Source: Streptomyces halstedii (GTDB lineage Bacteria; Actinomycetota; Actinomycetes; Streptomycetales; Streptomycetaceae). Taken from it: a DNA stretch of 64,000 nucleotides. Shown piece by piece: positions 8,273 through 17,408 of this stretch. The stretch is from positions 124,001-188,000 of the forward strand of contig JOAZ01000001.1 of NCBI GenBank assembly GCA_000720535.1. The letters run 5' to 3'. Below the pieces are notes generated by a model. That model was not told where the DNA came from. It did not search any database and was given only the letters and a program-made list of their open reading frames with translations. Positions within the stretch are counted from its first letter, which is position 1, and each line of letters begins with the position of its first letter. The translations under genes were made by a program, and so were the position numbers.

Positions 8273-10485
8273 CCGCCCTCCCGGAGCCGTCGAAGCGGAC
8301 CGCCCTCCCGGAACCCCCGAAGCGGACCGCCCTCCCGGAACCCCCGAAGCGGACCGCCCTCCCGAAGCCCCCGACGCAAGAGGACCCGATGTCCGCCGTC
8401 ACCCATGCACCCACACCGCACCAGGACACATCCGGCCAGGGGCCGGGCCGCGGCGGCCCCTCCGAAGGCCCGTTCGACCCCGCGCGGCTGCTCAGCTCCC
8501 TCCCGGACGCGATACGCAAACTCGATCCCCGGGTCATGGTCAAGTCCCCGGTGATGTTCGTCGTCCTCGTCGGGTCCGTGCTCACCACGGTCCTGGCCGC
8601 CCTGGACCCGACCGACCTGTTCGGCTGGGCGATCACCGGCTGGCTGTGGGCGACCACCCTCTTCGCCAACCTCGCCGAGGCCGTGGCGGAGGGGCGCGGC
8701 AAGGCGCAGGCGGACACCCTGCGCAAGGCGCGGACCGGCACGGTGGCACGCCGTGTCGTCGGCTCGACCGAGGAACGCGTCCCCGGCACCGCACTGCGCG
8801 TCGGTGACCTCGTGGTCTGCGAGGCCGGCGACCTGGTGCCCGGCGACGGCGACGTCGTCGAGGGCGTGGCGAGCGTCGACGAATCGGCGATCACCGGGGA
8901 GTCCGCCCCGGTGATCCGGGAGTCGGGAGGCGACCGCAGCGCCGTCACCGGGGGTACGAGGGTGCTCTCCGACCGGATCGTCGTCAGGATCACCGCCAAG
9001 CCGGGCGAGACGTTCATCGACCGGATGATCGGCCTGGTGGAAGGGGCCGCCCGGCAGAAGACGCCCAACGAGATCGCGCTCAACATCCTCCTGGCGTCCC
9101 TCACCGCCGTCTTCCTGCTCGCGGTCGTGACCCTCCAGCCCTTCGCGATGTACGCGGGCCAGGCGCAGTCGATGACCGTGCTGACCGCGCTGCTGGTCTG
9201 TCTCATCCCCACCACCATCGGCGCCCTGCTCTCCGCGATCGGCATCGCCGGGATGGACCGGCTGGTGCGGCGCAACGTGCTCGCCCTGTCCGGCCGGGCC
9301 GTCGAGGCGGCGGGCGACGTCTCCACCCTGCTGCTCGACAAGACCGGCACCATCACCCTGGGCAGCAGGCAGGCCGCCGAGTTCCTGCCCGTCGAGGGCG
9401 TCACGGAGGCGGAGCTCGCCGAGGCCGCCGAGCTGTCGTCCCTGGCCGACGAGACGCCCGAGGGCCGCTCCGTCGTGGCGCTGGCCACCGAGGGCCACGG
9501 CCCGCGCGAACGCCCCGGGGAGGAGCTGTCGGGCGCCACGTGGGTGGCGTTCACCGCCCGGACCCGGATGTCCGGCGTGGACCTCGCAGGGCGCCGGGTA
9601 CGCAAGGGTGCGGCCCGTTCCGTCGCCGCCTGGGTCACCGGGCAGGGCGGTGCCGTACCGCCGGACACCCAGGTGCTCACCGACCTGGTCGCCACCTCCG
9701 GGGGCACCCCGCTGCTGGTGGCCGTCCAGGACGACCGGGGCGCCCGGGTGCTCGGGGTGGTCCACCTCAAGGACGTCGTCAAGCCCGGCATGCGGGAACG
9801 TTTCGCCGAGCTGCGGCGCATGGGCATCCGCACGGTCATGATCACCGGGGACAACCCGCTGACGGCGAAGGCGATCGCCCAGGAGGCGGGGGTCGACGAC
9901 TACCTGGCCGAGGCCACCCCCGAGGACAAGATGGCCCTCATCAAGCGGGAACAGGCCGGCGGCAGGCTCGTCGCGATGACCGGGGACGGCACGAACGACG
10001 CCCCCGCCCTCGCCCAGGCGGACGTCGGCGTGGCCATGAACACCGGCACCTCGGCCGCCAAGGAAGCCGGGAACATGGTGGACCTGGACTCCGACCCCAC
10101 CAAGCTCATCGAGATCGTCGCCATCGGCAAGCAACTGCTGATCACCCGGGGCGCCCTGACCACCTTCTCCCTCGCCAACGACGTCGCGAAGTACTTCGCG
10201 ATCATCCCCGCGATGTTCACCGCCGTGTATCCGGGCCTGGACAGGCTCAACGTCATGGACCTGTCCTCACCCCGGACCGCGATCCTCTCGGCGGTGATCT
10301 TCAACGCGCTGATCATCGTCGCCCTGGTACCGCTCGCGCTGAAGGGCGTCCGCTACCGGCCGGCCGGGGCCGACCGGATGCTGCGGCGCAACCTCGCGGT
10401 CTACGGGCTCGGCGGACTCGTCGCCCCGTTCATCGGCATCAAGATCATCGACCTGGCCCTCACCCTCGTCCCCGGACTGCGCTGA
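8269..10485 (+). CDS. kdpB: Potassium-transporting P-type ATPase subunit KdpB
   Basis: Catalytic subunit: ATP hydrolysis drives potassium uptake through KdpA. Visible motifs are TGES in [12 protein letters not shown], the phosphorylation site DKTGT (Asp357 by this start) and the hinge [16 protein letters not shown]. Two starts are possible. ATG 8269 overlaps the kdpA stop and gives 738 residues, but the first 40 residues are a fourfold tandem repeat of [12 protein letters not shown] 8389 has an AGAGGA ribosome site, gives 698 residues, begins like other Streptomyces KdpB proteins and puts the phospho-Asp at 317, nearer the E. coli position 307. The downstream start may be the real one. Confidence 0.95.
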   Translation: MTALPEPSKRTALPEPPKRTALPEPPKRTALPKPPTQEDPMSAVTHAPTPHQDTSGQGPGRGGPSEGPFDPARLLSSLPDAIRKLDPRVMVKSPVMFVVLVGSVLTTVLAALDPTDLFGWAITGWLWATTLFANLAEAVAEGRGKAQADTLRKARTGTVARRVVGSTEERVPGTALRVGDLVVCEAGDLVPGDGDVVEGVASVDESAITGESAPVIRESGGDRSAVTGGTRVLSDRIVVRITAKPGETFIDRMIGLVEGAARQKTPNEIALNILLASLTAVFLLAVVTLQPFAMYAGQAQSMTVLTALLVCLIPTTIGALLSAIGIAGMDRLVRRNVLALSGRAVEAAGDVSTLLLDKTGTITLGSRQAAEFLPVEGVTEAELAEAAELSSLADETPEGRSVVALATEGHGPRERPGEELSGATWVAFTARTRMSGVDLAGRRVRKGAARSVAAWVTGQGGAVPPDTQVLTDLVATSGGTPLLVAVQDDRGARVLGVVHLKDVVKPGMRERFAELRRMGIRTVMITGDNPLTAKAIAQEAGVDDYLAEATPEDKMALIKREQAGGRLVAMTGDGTNDAPALAQADVGVAMNTGTSAAKEAGNMVDLDSDPTKLIEIVAIGKQLLITRGALTTFSLANDVAKYFAIIPAMFTAVYPGLDRLNVMDLSSPRTAILSAVIFNALIIVALVPLALKGVRYRPAGADRMLRRNLAVYGLGGLVAPFIGIKIIDLALTLVPGLR
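8272..8379 (+). repeat. 27-bp tandem repeat at the kdpA/kdpB junction
   Basis: Four copies of a 27-bp unit: 8272-8298, 8299-8325, 8326-8352 and a diverged copy 8353-8379. Copies 2 and 3 are identical. Each encodes TALPEPPKR in the kdpB frame. The unit is a multiple of three, so copy-number change would keep the frame open. Confidence 0.95.
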
Positions 10486-10505
10486 AACCGGAGCGTGCAG
10501 ACACC

Positions 10506-11183
10506 ATGAACACTTCCGCGGGCACCACCGCCCGACTTCTCGGAGCGGGCCTCCGCGCCCTGCTCGTCCTGACCGCCCTGTGCGGGGTGCTCTACCCCCT
10601 CGCCGTCACCGGGGCCGCCCAGGCGTTCTTCCCCGGCAGGGCCAACGGCTCAGAGGTCACCTCCGACGGCGAGGTCGTCGGGTCGCGCCTCGTCGGACAG
10701 CGCTACGACCTGCCGACGGCCGACGGCCAGGAGACCCCGGAGCCGGACCTGCGCTGGTTCCAGCCGCGCCCCTCGAACGGTCTGGGGAGCAACGGCGTCA
10801 ACACCCGGTACTCGCTGCTCCTCTCCGGCGCCACCAACCTCTCCGCCGACAACGGGGAACTCGTCGACCAGGTCACCGAAGCCAAGGAAGCCGTCGTGCG
10901 GGACAACTCCGTCCCCGGCCACCCGGTCGACCCCGCCGACGTACCGGCCGACGCCGTCACCTCCTCCGCGTCCGGCCTCGACCCCCACATCTCCCCGGAG
11001 TACGCCCGGCTCCAGGTCCGCCGTGTCGCCGCACACGACGACCTGCCGGTGGAGCGGGTCGCCCAACTGGTCCGGGAGCACACCGAGGGCCGGATCCTCG
11101 GCTTCGTGGGGGAGCCCCGGGTCAACGTCCTCGCGCTCAACACCGCCCTGAGGGAACTGCTGGAGCCGGCCGCGACGCCCTGA
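10506..11183 (+). CDS. kdpC: Potassium-transporting ATPase subunit KdpC
   Basis: Accessory subunit of 225 residues with one N-terminal transmembrane helix (about 15-40, ALLVLTALCGVLYPLAVTG) and an external domain that assists potassium binding. Family motifs: FPGRANGS, VGSRLVGQRY, WFQPRPS, SGATNLS, TSSASGLDPHISPEYA and NVLALNTAL. The ATG lies 20 bp after the kdpB stop. The stop codon is inside the first unit of a 19-bp tandem duplication. Confidence 0.96.
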   Translation: MNTSAGTTARLLGAGLRALLVLTALCGVLYPLAVTGAAQAFFPGRANGSEVTSDGEVVGSRLVGQRYDLPTADGQETPEPDLRWFQPRPSNGLGSNGVNTRYSLLLSGATNLSADNGELVDQVTEAKEAVVRDNSVPGHPVDPADVPADAVTSSASGLDPHISPEYARLQVRRVAAHDDLPVERVAQLVREHTEGRILGFVGEPRVNVLALNTALRELLEPAATP

Positions 11184-11203
11184 CCCGGCCGCGACGCCCT
11201 GAC
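11166..11203 (+). repeat. 19-bp tandem duplication over the kdpC stop codon
   Basis: Two identical 19-bp copies, 11166-11184 and 11185-11203. The first contains the kdpC stop codon, so the repeat straddles the gene end. Confidence 0.93.
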
Positions 11204-11235
11204 CCGGCGTGCGCGGGCCCGCCAGGACCGGCGGA

Positions 11236-11298
11236 CCCGCGCGCCGGTACGGGTGGCCCGCGCACCGGTCCAGGTGGCCCGCGTGCCGGTCCGGGCGG
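11236..11298 (+). repeat. Three 21-bp imperfect tandem repeats upstream of the ABC gene
   Basis: Units 11236-11256, 11257-11277 and 11278-11298 share the pattern CCCGCGnnCCGGTnCnGGnGG; a partial fourth follows. They lie in the 277-bp gap between kdpC and the ABC ATPase gene. Confidence 0.88.
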
Positions 11299-11460
11299 GC
11301 CCGCGCACCCGCTCTCCGCCCCGGGGGCCATTGCCCCGCCGGACACCTCATGCCCATACTGGCCGCGGTCGAGGAGCGGTACGCGCGCCGGCGCACAGAG
11401 CGGTACACGGCAGCGCACGCACAGAGCGCGGCGCGTGGCGGCGCGGCACGGGGGAGAGCG

Positions 11461-12195
11461 ATGACACAGCACACCGCGGGACAGAGCGGCACGGCCCTGG
11501 CCGAGGGCCCCGGCGACGGACCCATGATCCGCGTCGAGGACCTGCACCGCTCCTACGGGACCGGGACGGCGGCCGTACACGCCCTGCGGGGGGTCTCCTT
11601 CGAGATCCCGCGCGGCGAACTCGTCGCGCTCAAGGGCCGCTCCGGATCCGGCAAGACGACCCTGCTCAACCTGCTCGGCGGCCTCGACACCCCCGACAGC
11701 GGCCGGATCACCGTCGCCGGCACCGAACTCTCCGGCCTCGGCGAGGACGGCCTGCTCGCCCTGCGCCGGGACCGTATCGGCTTCATCTTCCAGTCGTTCG
11801 GCCTGATCCCGATCCTGACCGCGGCGGAGAACATCGGCGTGCCCATGCGGCTGCGCAAGGCCGACCCGCGCGAACGCGAGGAACGGGTGGCGCTCCTCCT
11901 CTCCCTGGTCGGTCTCGGTGACCACGCCCGGCAGCGCCCCTCCGAGCTGTCCGGTGGCCAGCAGCAGCGCGTCGCCATCGCCCGCGCGCTCGCCAACCGG
12001 CCCGCCCTCCTGATCGCCGACGAACCCACCGGGCAGCTCGACGCGGAGACGGGCCTGGCCGTCATGGAACTGCTGCGGGCCGTCGTACGCGGCGAAGGCG
12101 TCACCGCGCTCGTCGCCACCCACGACCCCCAGCTCCTCGGATTCGCGGACCGGGTCCTGGAGCTCAGCGACGGGCACATCGTCGAACACGCCTGA
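11461..12195 (+). CDS. Orphan ABC transporter ATP-binding protein (LolD/MacB type)
   Basis: Nucleotide-binding protein of 244 residues. Walker A GRSGSGKTT, Q-loop FQSFGLIP, signature LSGGQQQRVAIARAL, Walker B LLIADEPTG and the H-loop ATHDPQ are all intact. The sequence fits the LolD/MacB/FtsE-like group that energises FtsX-type permeases in lipoprotein or drug export. No permease gene lies beside it: kdpC is upstream and kdpD downstream. The ATG follows GGGGGAGAGCG. It sits inside the kdp locus but a role in potassium uptake is not implied; it probably works with a permease encoded elsewhere. Confidence 0.9.
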   Translation: MTQHTAGQSGTALAEGPGDGPMIRVEDLHRSYGTGTAAVHALRGVSFEIPRGELVALKGRSGSGKTTLLNLLGGLDTPDSGRITVAGTELSGLGEDGLLALRRDRIGFIFQSFGLIPILTAAENIGVPMRLRKADPREREERVALLLSLVGLGDHARQRPSELSGGQQQRVAIARALANRPALLIADEPTGQLDAETGLAVMELLRAVVRGEGVTALVATHDPQLLGFADRVLELSDGHIVEHA

Positions 12196-12290
12196 GCGGG
12201 CGGGCCCACCGCGTCGGGAGGAACACGTCTGAGCGGGCGGGCCCACCGCGTCAGGATGAACACGCCTGAGCGGGCCCACCGCGTCAGAAT
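12184..12290 (+). repeat. 37-bp tandem triplication over the ABC gene stop codon
   Basis: Units 12184-12220, 12221-12257 and 12258-12290; the third lacks 4 bp. Each contains CTGAGCGGGC and so carries a copy of the stop codon region of the ABC ATPase gene. Confidence 0.94.
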
Positions 12291-12406
12291 CCCGTCAATA
12301 CGGACCCCACGGACACCACCCCGGGCCCTGTGCCGCGACGCGCCGGGGTAGCTTCGAGCAGGGCCTCCGCATCGGCAGCGGCCTCCCGGAAGAAGACAAT
12401 GGGGCC

Positions 12407-14950
12407 ATGGGACGCGGCAAGCTTCGGATCTACCTGGGTGCGGCACCCGGCGTCGGCAAGACGTACGCGATGCTGTCCGAGGCCCACCGCCGGGTGGAGC
12501 GGGGCACGGACTGCGTCGTCGCGTTCGTCGAGCACCACGACCGCCCCCGCACCGAGACGCTGCTGCACGGCCTGGAGCAGATCAGACGGCGTGAGATCGA
12601 ACACCGCTCCGCCGTCTTCTCCGAGATGGACGTGGACGCCGTCCTGGAACGCGCCCCCGCGGTCGCCCTCGTCGACGAGCTCGCCCACACCAACGTGCCC
12701 GGCTCCCGCAACGCCAAGCGCTGGCAGGACGTCGAGGAGCTCCTGCGGGCCGGCATCGACGTCATCTCCACCGTCAACATCCAGCACCTGGAGTCCCTCG
12801 GCGACGTGGTCGAGTCGATAACCGGCGTACGGCAGCAGGAGACGGTCCCCGACGAGGTCGCCCGCCACGCCGACCAGATCGAGCTGGTCGACATGTCGCC
12901 CCAGGCCCTGCGCCGTCGCATGGCCCACGGGAACGTCTACCAGTCCGACAAGGTCGACGCGGCCCTGTCCAACTACTTCCGCCCCGGCAACCTCACCGCC
13001 CTGCGCGAACTCGCCCTCCTCTGGGTCGCCGACCGGGTCGACGAGTACCTCCAGCAGTACCGCGGCGAACACGACATCAGCGCCCCCTGGCAGGCCCGCG
13101 AACGCATCGTCGTCGGACTGACCGGCGGACCCGAGGGCCGCACCCTGATCCGCCGCGCGTCCCGGATGGCCGCCAAGGGGTCCGGCAGCGAGATCATGGC
13201 CGTCTACATCGCCCGCAGCGACGGACTGACCTCCGCCTCGCCCAAGGAGCTGGCCGGACAGCGCACCCTCGTCGAGGACCTCGGCGGCACCTTCCACCAC
13301 GTCATCGGCGACGACATCCCCTCCGCGCTCCTCGCCTTCGCCCGCGGGGTCAACGCCACCCAGATCGTCCTCGGCTCCAGCCGCCGCAAGGCCTGGCAGT
13401 ACATCTACGGGCCCGGCGTCGGCGCCACCGTCGCCCGCGAGTCCGGCCCCGAGCTGGACGTCCACATCGTCACGCACGAAGCGGTCGCCAAGGGGCGAGG
13501 ACTGCCCATCGCCCGCGGCGCCCGGCTCGGCCGCACCCGGATCCTGTGGGGCTGGGCGGTCGGCGTCGGCTGCCCCGCCCTGCTGGCCCTGCTGCTGCGC
13601 GGCATGGAGAACGGACCGGGGCTCGCCAACGACGTCCTGCTCTTCCTCTTCATGACCGTCGCCGCCGCCCTGCTCGGCGGACTGGCACCCGCCCTGGCCT
13701 CCGCCGCGGTCGGCTCGCTGCTCCTGAACTACTGGTTCACCCCGCCCACCCACACCCTGACCGTGCAGGACCCGGAGAACTTCGTCGCCATCGTGATCTT
13801 CTTCGCGGTGGCCGTCGCGGTCGCCTCCGTGGTGGACCTGGCGGCCCGCCGCACCCACCAGGCGGCCCGGCTGCGCGCCGAGTCGGAGATCCTCTCCACC
13901 CTGGCCGGCAGCGTGCTGCGGGGCGAGACGGCCCTGGACGCCCTCCTGGAGCGGGTACGCGAGACCTTCGGCATGGAATCCGTCGCGCTGCTGGAGAGGC
14001 AGAGCGAGGTCGAGCCCTGGACCCGCGCCGGATCCGTCGGCCCCGCACCGGTGGCCCGGCCCGACGACGCCGACGTGGACATGCCGGTCGGTGACCACAT
14101 GGCCCTGGCGCTCTCCGGCCGGGTCCTGCCCGCCGAGGACCGCCGGGTGCTCGGCGCGTTCGCCGCCCAGGCCGCCGTCGTCCTGGACCGCCAGCGCCTC
14201 GTGGACGAGGCCGAGACGGCCCGGCGCCTCGCCGAGGGCAACCGGATCAGGACCGCCCTGCTCGCCGCCGTCAGCCACGACCTGCGCACGCCCCTCGCCG
14301 CCATCAAGGCCGCCGTCAGCTCCCTGCGCTCCGACGATGTCGCCTGGTCCGAGGAGGACGAGGCGGAGTTCCTGGCCGCCATCGAGGACGGCGCCGACCG
14401 GCTGGACCACCTGGTCGGCAACCTGCTCGACATGTCCCGGCTCCAGACCGGCACCGTCACCCCGCTGATCAGGGAGATAGACCTGGACGAGGTGGTACCG
14501 GTCGCGCTCGGCGGCGTACCGGAGGGCAGTGTGGACCTGGACATCCCGGAGACGCTGCCGATGGTCGCCGTCGACCCGGGGCTGCTGGAGCGGGCCGTCG
14601 CCAACATCGTCGAGAACGCCGTCAAGTACAGCCCCGGCGGGGAACGCGTCACCGCCGCCGCCAGCGCCCTGGGCGAACGGGTCGAGCTGCGGGTCGCCGA
14701 CCGGGGCCGCGGTGTGCCCGACGAGGCCAAGGACCGCATCTTCGAGCCCTTCCAGCGGTACGGCGACGCCCCGCGCGGCGCGGGCGTGGGCCTCGGGCTC
14801 GCCGTGGCCAGGGGCTTCGTGGAGTCCATGGGCGGCACCCTGGGCGCCGAGGACACCCCGGGCGGCGGGCTCACCATGGTCCTCACCCTCAAGGCCGTGC
14901 CCGGCCGGGCACGCGACTGCCCCGGCGCCCCGGAGCGGGCGGTCCCGTGA
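12407..14950 (+). CDS. kdpD: Osmosensitive potassium-channel sensor histidine kinase KdpD
   Basis: Membrane sensor kinase of 847 residues controlling kdp expression. The N-terminal KdpD domain has Walker A GAAPGVGKT (about 11-19) and VDELAHTNVPGSRN. A universal-stress-like domain follows (about 225-365). Four closely packed transmembrane helices (about 375-485) come next, then a GAF-like region, HisKA with His624 in SHDLRTPL and HATPase with VENAVKYS and GVGLGLAVARGF. Order and length match actinobacterial KdpD. kdpE starts 64 bp downstream. The ATG gives the standard MGRGKLRIYLG start. Confidence 0.96.
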   Translation: MGRGKLRIYLGAAPGVGKTYAMLSEAHRRVERGTDCVVAFVEHHDRPRTETLLHGLEQIRRREIEHRSAVFSEMDVDAVLERAPAVALVDELAHTNVPGSRNAKRWQDVEELLRAGIDVISTVNIQHLESLGDVVESITGVRQQETVPDEVARHADQIELVDMSPQALRRRMAHGNVYQSDKVDAALSNYFRPGNLTALRELALLWVADRVDEYLQQYRGEHDISAPWQARERIVVGLTGGPEGRTLIRRASRMAAKGSGSEIMAVYIARSDGLTSASPKELAGQRTLVEDLGGTFHHVIGDDIPSALLAFARGVNATQIVLGSSRRKAWQYIYGPGVGATVARESGPELDVHIVTHEAVAKGRGLPIARGARLGRTRILWGWAVGVGCPALLALLLRGMENGPGLANDVLLFLFMTVAAALLGGLAPALASAAVGSLLLNYWFTPPTHTLTVQDPENFVAIVIFFAVAVAVASVVDLAARRTHQAARLRAESEILSTLAGSVLRGETALDALLERVRETFGMESVALLERQSEVEPWTRAGSVGPAPVARPDDADVDMPVGDHMALALSGRVLPAEDRRVLGAFAAQAAVVLDRQRLVDEAETARRLAEGNRIRTALLAAVSHDLRTPLAAIKAAVSSLRSDDVAWSEEDEAEFLAAIEDGADRLDHLVGNLLDMSRLQTGTVTPLIREIDLDEVVPVALGGVPEGSVDLDIPETLPMVAVDPGLLERAVANIVENAVKYSPGGERVTAAASALGERVELRVADRGRGVPDEAKDRIFEPFQRYGDAPRGAGVGLGLAVARGFVESMGGTLGAEDTPGGGLTMVLTLKAVPGRARDCPGAPERAVP

Positions 14951-15014
14951 GCCGCACGCGGACCTGGGGTCCGCCCTCACCCCGTACACACTTCTCCGGA
15001 AAGGCAGGACCGCG

Positions 15015-15707
15015 ATGACCCGGGTGCTTGTGGTCGACGACGAGCCGCAGATCGTACGCGCCCTCGTGATCAACCTGAAGGCCCGCCGCTACGAGGTGGA
15101 CGCGGCGCCCGACGGGGCGACCGCCCTGCAACTCGCCGCGGCGCGCCACCCCGACGTCGTCGTCCTCGACCTGGGGCTGCCGGACATGGACGGCGTCGAG
15201 GTGATCAGGGGACTGCGCGGCTGGACCCGCGTGCCGATCCTCGTCCTGTCCGCCCGGCACACCTCGGACGAGAAGGTGGAGGCCCTGGACGCGGGGGCCG
15301 ACGACTACGTCACCAAGCCGTTCGGCATGGACGAGCTGCTGGCCAGGCTGCGCGCCGCCGTACGCCGGGCCGAACCCGTCGGCCAGGACGGCGCGGACGA
15401 CCTGGTGATCGTGGAGACCGGCGGGTTCACCGTGGACCTGGCGGCGAAGAAGGTGAACCGGCAGGGCCGCGACGTACGGCTCACCCCCACGGAGTGGCAC
15501 CTGCTGGAGGTACTGGTCCGCAACGGCGGCCGGCTCGTCAGCCAGAAGCAGCTGCTCCAGGAGGTCTGGGGGCCCTCGTACGGCACCGAGACCAACTATC
15601 TGCGGGTCTACATGGCCCAGCTCCGCCGCAAGCTGGAGGCCGACCCCTCGCACCCCCGGCACTTCGTGACGGAGCCGGGCATGGGGTACCGCTTCGAGCG
15701 GGGCTGA
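15015..15707 (+). CDS. kdpE: Response regulator KdpE
   Basis: OmpR-family regulator of 230 residues, phosphorylated by KdpD to activate the kdp operon when potassium is scarce. The receiver has VVDDEPQI, phospho-Asp52 in VLDLGLPDMDG and the Lys in VTKPFGMDE. The winged helix includes LTPTEWHLLEVL and ends PGMGYRFERG. The ATG follows GGAAAGGCAGGACCGCG. Normal length. Confidence 0.95.
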   Translation: MTRVLVVDDEPQIVRALVINLKARRYEVDAAPDGATALQLAAARHPDVVVLDLGLPDMDGVEVIRGLRGWTRVPILVLSARHTSDEKVEALDAGADDYVTKPFGMDELLARLRAAVRRAEPVGQDGADDLVIVETGGFTVDLAAKKVNRQGRDVRLTPTEWHLLEVLVRNGGRLVSQKQLLQEVWGPSYGTETNYLRVYMAQLRRKLEADPSHPRHFVTEPGMGYRFERG

Positions 15708-15870
15708 CGGGGGTCGTGAGCTGACGCGGCTGACGGGGGCTGACGTGGGGTGGGCCTGACGGGGCCTCCTGGGGGCCTCCGCGATGGCTCCGGGTGCCTT
15801 CCTGGTGACTCCGGGTGACTCCTGGGTGTCCTCGCGCCGAGGCGTCCGAGGCGTCCGGGGCGTCCCCGAG
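15703..15870 (+). repeat. Degenerate short repeats between kdpE and the OB-fold gene
   Basis: A run of short imperfect repeats in the 272-bp gap: GCTGACG/GGGGGCTGACG several times, then GGGCCTCC twice, GGTGACTCC twice and GGCGTCCG/GGCGTCC three to four times. No coding signal is seen. Confidence 0.6.
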
Positions 15871-15979
15871 GCGGCTCCACGCGGCGGCCCGACGGCCTTC
15901 CCGGGGGCTCGACGGGTCCTCCGTCCGGGTGACCCGCCTCGGGCCGCCCGGTGCCCTGGACGACCGGTACCCTTCGGGT

Positions 15980-16396
15980 ATGAGCGCTGTTTCCCGACCC
16001 GAGAAGTCAGGCAGGGCGGAAAGGCCGTCCGGCCGCTTCCGCCGCATGCTCGACCGGCTCTCCAGCTCCCAGGAGGACCTGGAGTCCGAGGAGCTGCGGG
16101 AGGACGCGCAGGCGTCGGGCTGCACGCGTATCTCCGAATGCAACGACCGCCAGATCGTCAAGGTGACTGGTACCTTGCGGACGGTCACCTTGCGTCCGCG
16201 GGCCGGAGTGCCCGCCCTGGAGGCGGAGCTCTTCGACGGCACCGCGCCGCTCGACGTGGTCTGGCTGGGACGGCGTTCCATCGTCGGCATCGAGCCGGGC
16301 CGCAAGCTCATCGTCTCGGGCCGCATCGCCATGAGTCACGGGCGCCGGGTGCTGTTCAATCCCACATACGAACTCCGACCGTTCGGCAAGGAGTAG
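15980..16396 (+). CDS. OB-fold nucleic-acid-binding protein
   Basis: Protein of 138 residues. Residues about 45-135 form an OB-fold: CTRISECNDRQIVKVTGTLR, then AELFDGTAPLDVVWLGRR and IEPGRKLIVSGRIAM. The N-terminal 40 residues are charged. Conserved at this position in Streptomyces; the role is unknown, with single-stranded nucleic acid binding inferred from the fold. The ATG at 15980 gives a compact product, while the frame runs open upstream through the repeat region. DUF3159 starts 3 bp after its stop, so the two form an operon. Confidence 0.82.
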   Translation: MSAVSRPEKSGRAERPSGRFRRMLDRLSSSQEDLESEELREDAQASGCTRISECNDRQIVKVTGTLRTVTLRPRAGVPALEAELFDGTAPLDVVWLGRRSIVGIEPGRKLIVSGRIAMSHGRRVLFNPTYELRPFGKE

Positions 16397-16399
16397 CCG

Positions 16400-17179
16400 G
16401 TGACGTCTCTCGACAAGCCGACGTCCGACACGGACCAGCCCCACCGCACGCCCCAGCAGGACGCCGAGGCGAAGGCGGTCACCGAGGCCGCGCTCTTCGA
16501 GGCCTTCGGCGGCGTGCGCGGCATGGTGGAGACAGTCCTCCCCGGGCTGCTCTTCGTCACGATCTTCACCATCAACAAGAACCTGCACTTCTCGGCGATC
16601 GCCGCGCTGGCGGTGTCGCTGCTGCTCGTCGTCGTGCGCCTGGTCCGCAGGGACACCGTCAAGCACGCCTTCAGCGGCGTCTTCGGTGTGGCCTTCGGCG
16701 TGGTCTTCGCGATGATGACGGGGAACGCCAAGGACTTCTACCTCCCGGGCATGGTCTACACGCTCGGACTGGCGCTCGCCTACCTCGTCACCACCCTCGC
16801 CGGGATGCCGCTGATCGGCCTCATCCTCGGCCCGGTCTTCAAGGAGAACCTCTCCTGGCGTACGAGGAACCCCGGCCGCAAGAAGGCGTACGCCAAGGCC
16901 AGCTACGCCTGGGGGCTCATCCTCCTCGCCAAGTGCGCGATCCTCTTCCCGCTGTACTGGTGGGCCGACACCACCCAGCTCGGCTGGGTGCTGGTCGCCC
17001 TCAAGATCCCACCGTTCCTGCTCGCGGTGTATCTGACCTGGGTCTTCCTCGCCAAGGCGCCGCCGCCCATCGACGTCTTCGCCGAGATGGAGGCGGAGGA
17101 AGAGGCCGAGAAGGCCCGCAAGGCCGCCGCGGCGCGAGGCGGTGACCGGGCCCCGGAGGCCCGCGGCTACGAGGGCTGA
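16400..17179 (+). CDS. DUF3159 membrane protein
   Basis: Membrane protein of 259 residues matching DUF3159. About six transmembrane helices lie between residues 45 and 230, between a polar N-terminus and a Glu/Ala/Arg-rich cytoplasmic tail (EMEAEEEAEKARKAAAARGG). Family pointers are ALFEAFGGVRGMVET, IFTINKNLHFSA and the SWRTRNPGRKKAYAKASYAW segment. Function unknown. It begins with GTG 3 bp after the OB-fold gene and ends before a bidirectional terminator. Confidence 0.87.
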   Translation: MTSLDKPTSDTDQPHRTPQQDAEAKAVTEAALFEAFGGVRGMVETVLPGLLFVTIFTINKNLHFSAIAALAVSLLLVVVRLVRRDTVKHAFSGVFGVAFGVVFAMMTGNAKDFYLPGMVYTLGLALAYLVTTLAGMPLIGLILGPVFKENLSWRTRNPGRKKAYAKASYAWGLILLAKCAILFPLYWWADTTQLGWVLVALKIPPFLLAVYLTWVFLAKAPPPIDVFAEMEAEEEAEKARKAAAARGGDRAPEARGYEG

Positions 17180-17200
17180 GGACCGCACCCCGTACGTGTG

Positions 17201-17248
17201 AAAGAGGGGACCCGGACCGTGATCACTCACGGTCCGGGTCCCCTCTTT
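17201..17248. terminator. Bidirectional terminator between DUF3159 and trkA genes
   Basis: Perfect inverted repeat with 22-nt arms (17201-17222 and 17227-17248) and a TCAC loop. The right arm ends in CTCTTT and the left begins AAAGAG, so it can end transcription from both convergent operons. This is the strongest hairpin noticed in the window. Confidence 0.92.
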
Positions 17249-17408
17249 CGCTGTTCGCCTTCGTGTTCGGCGGGCGTATACGAAGGCCTTGCCGCCCCGC
17301 CTCCGCTGCTGTGCCACGCCGCCGGACGGTGTTCCCGCACCCCGCAGCGAGGGGTTCCCGCGCCGACGAGAGCTATCCGAAGGCAGCCCGCGCCGGCGAG
17401 GGCGGCGC

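Noticed and set aside
8272-8379. Possible CRISPR array
   Set aside because: The units are contiguous with no spacers and are in coding frame; no cas genes occur in the window.
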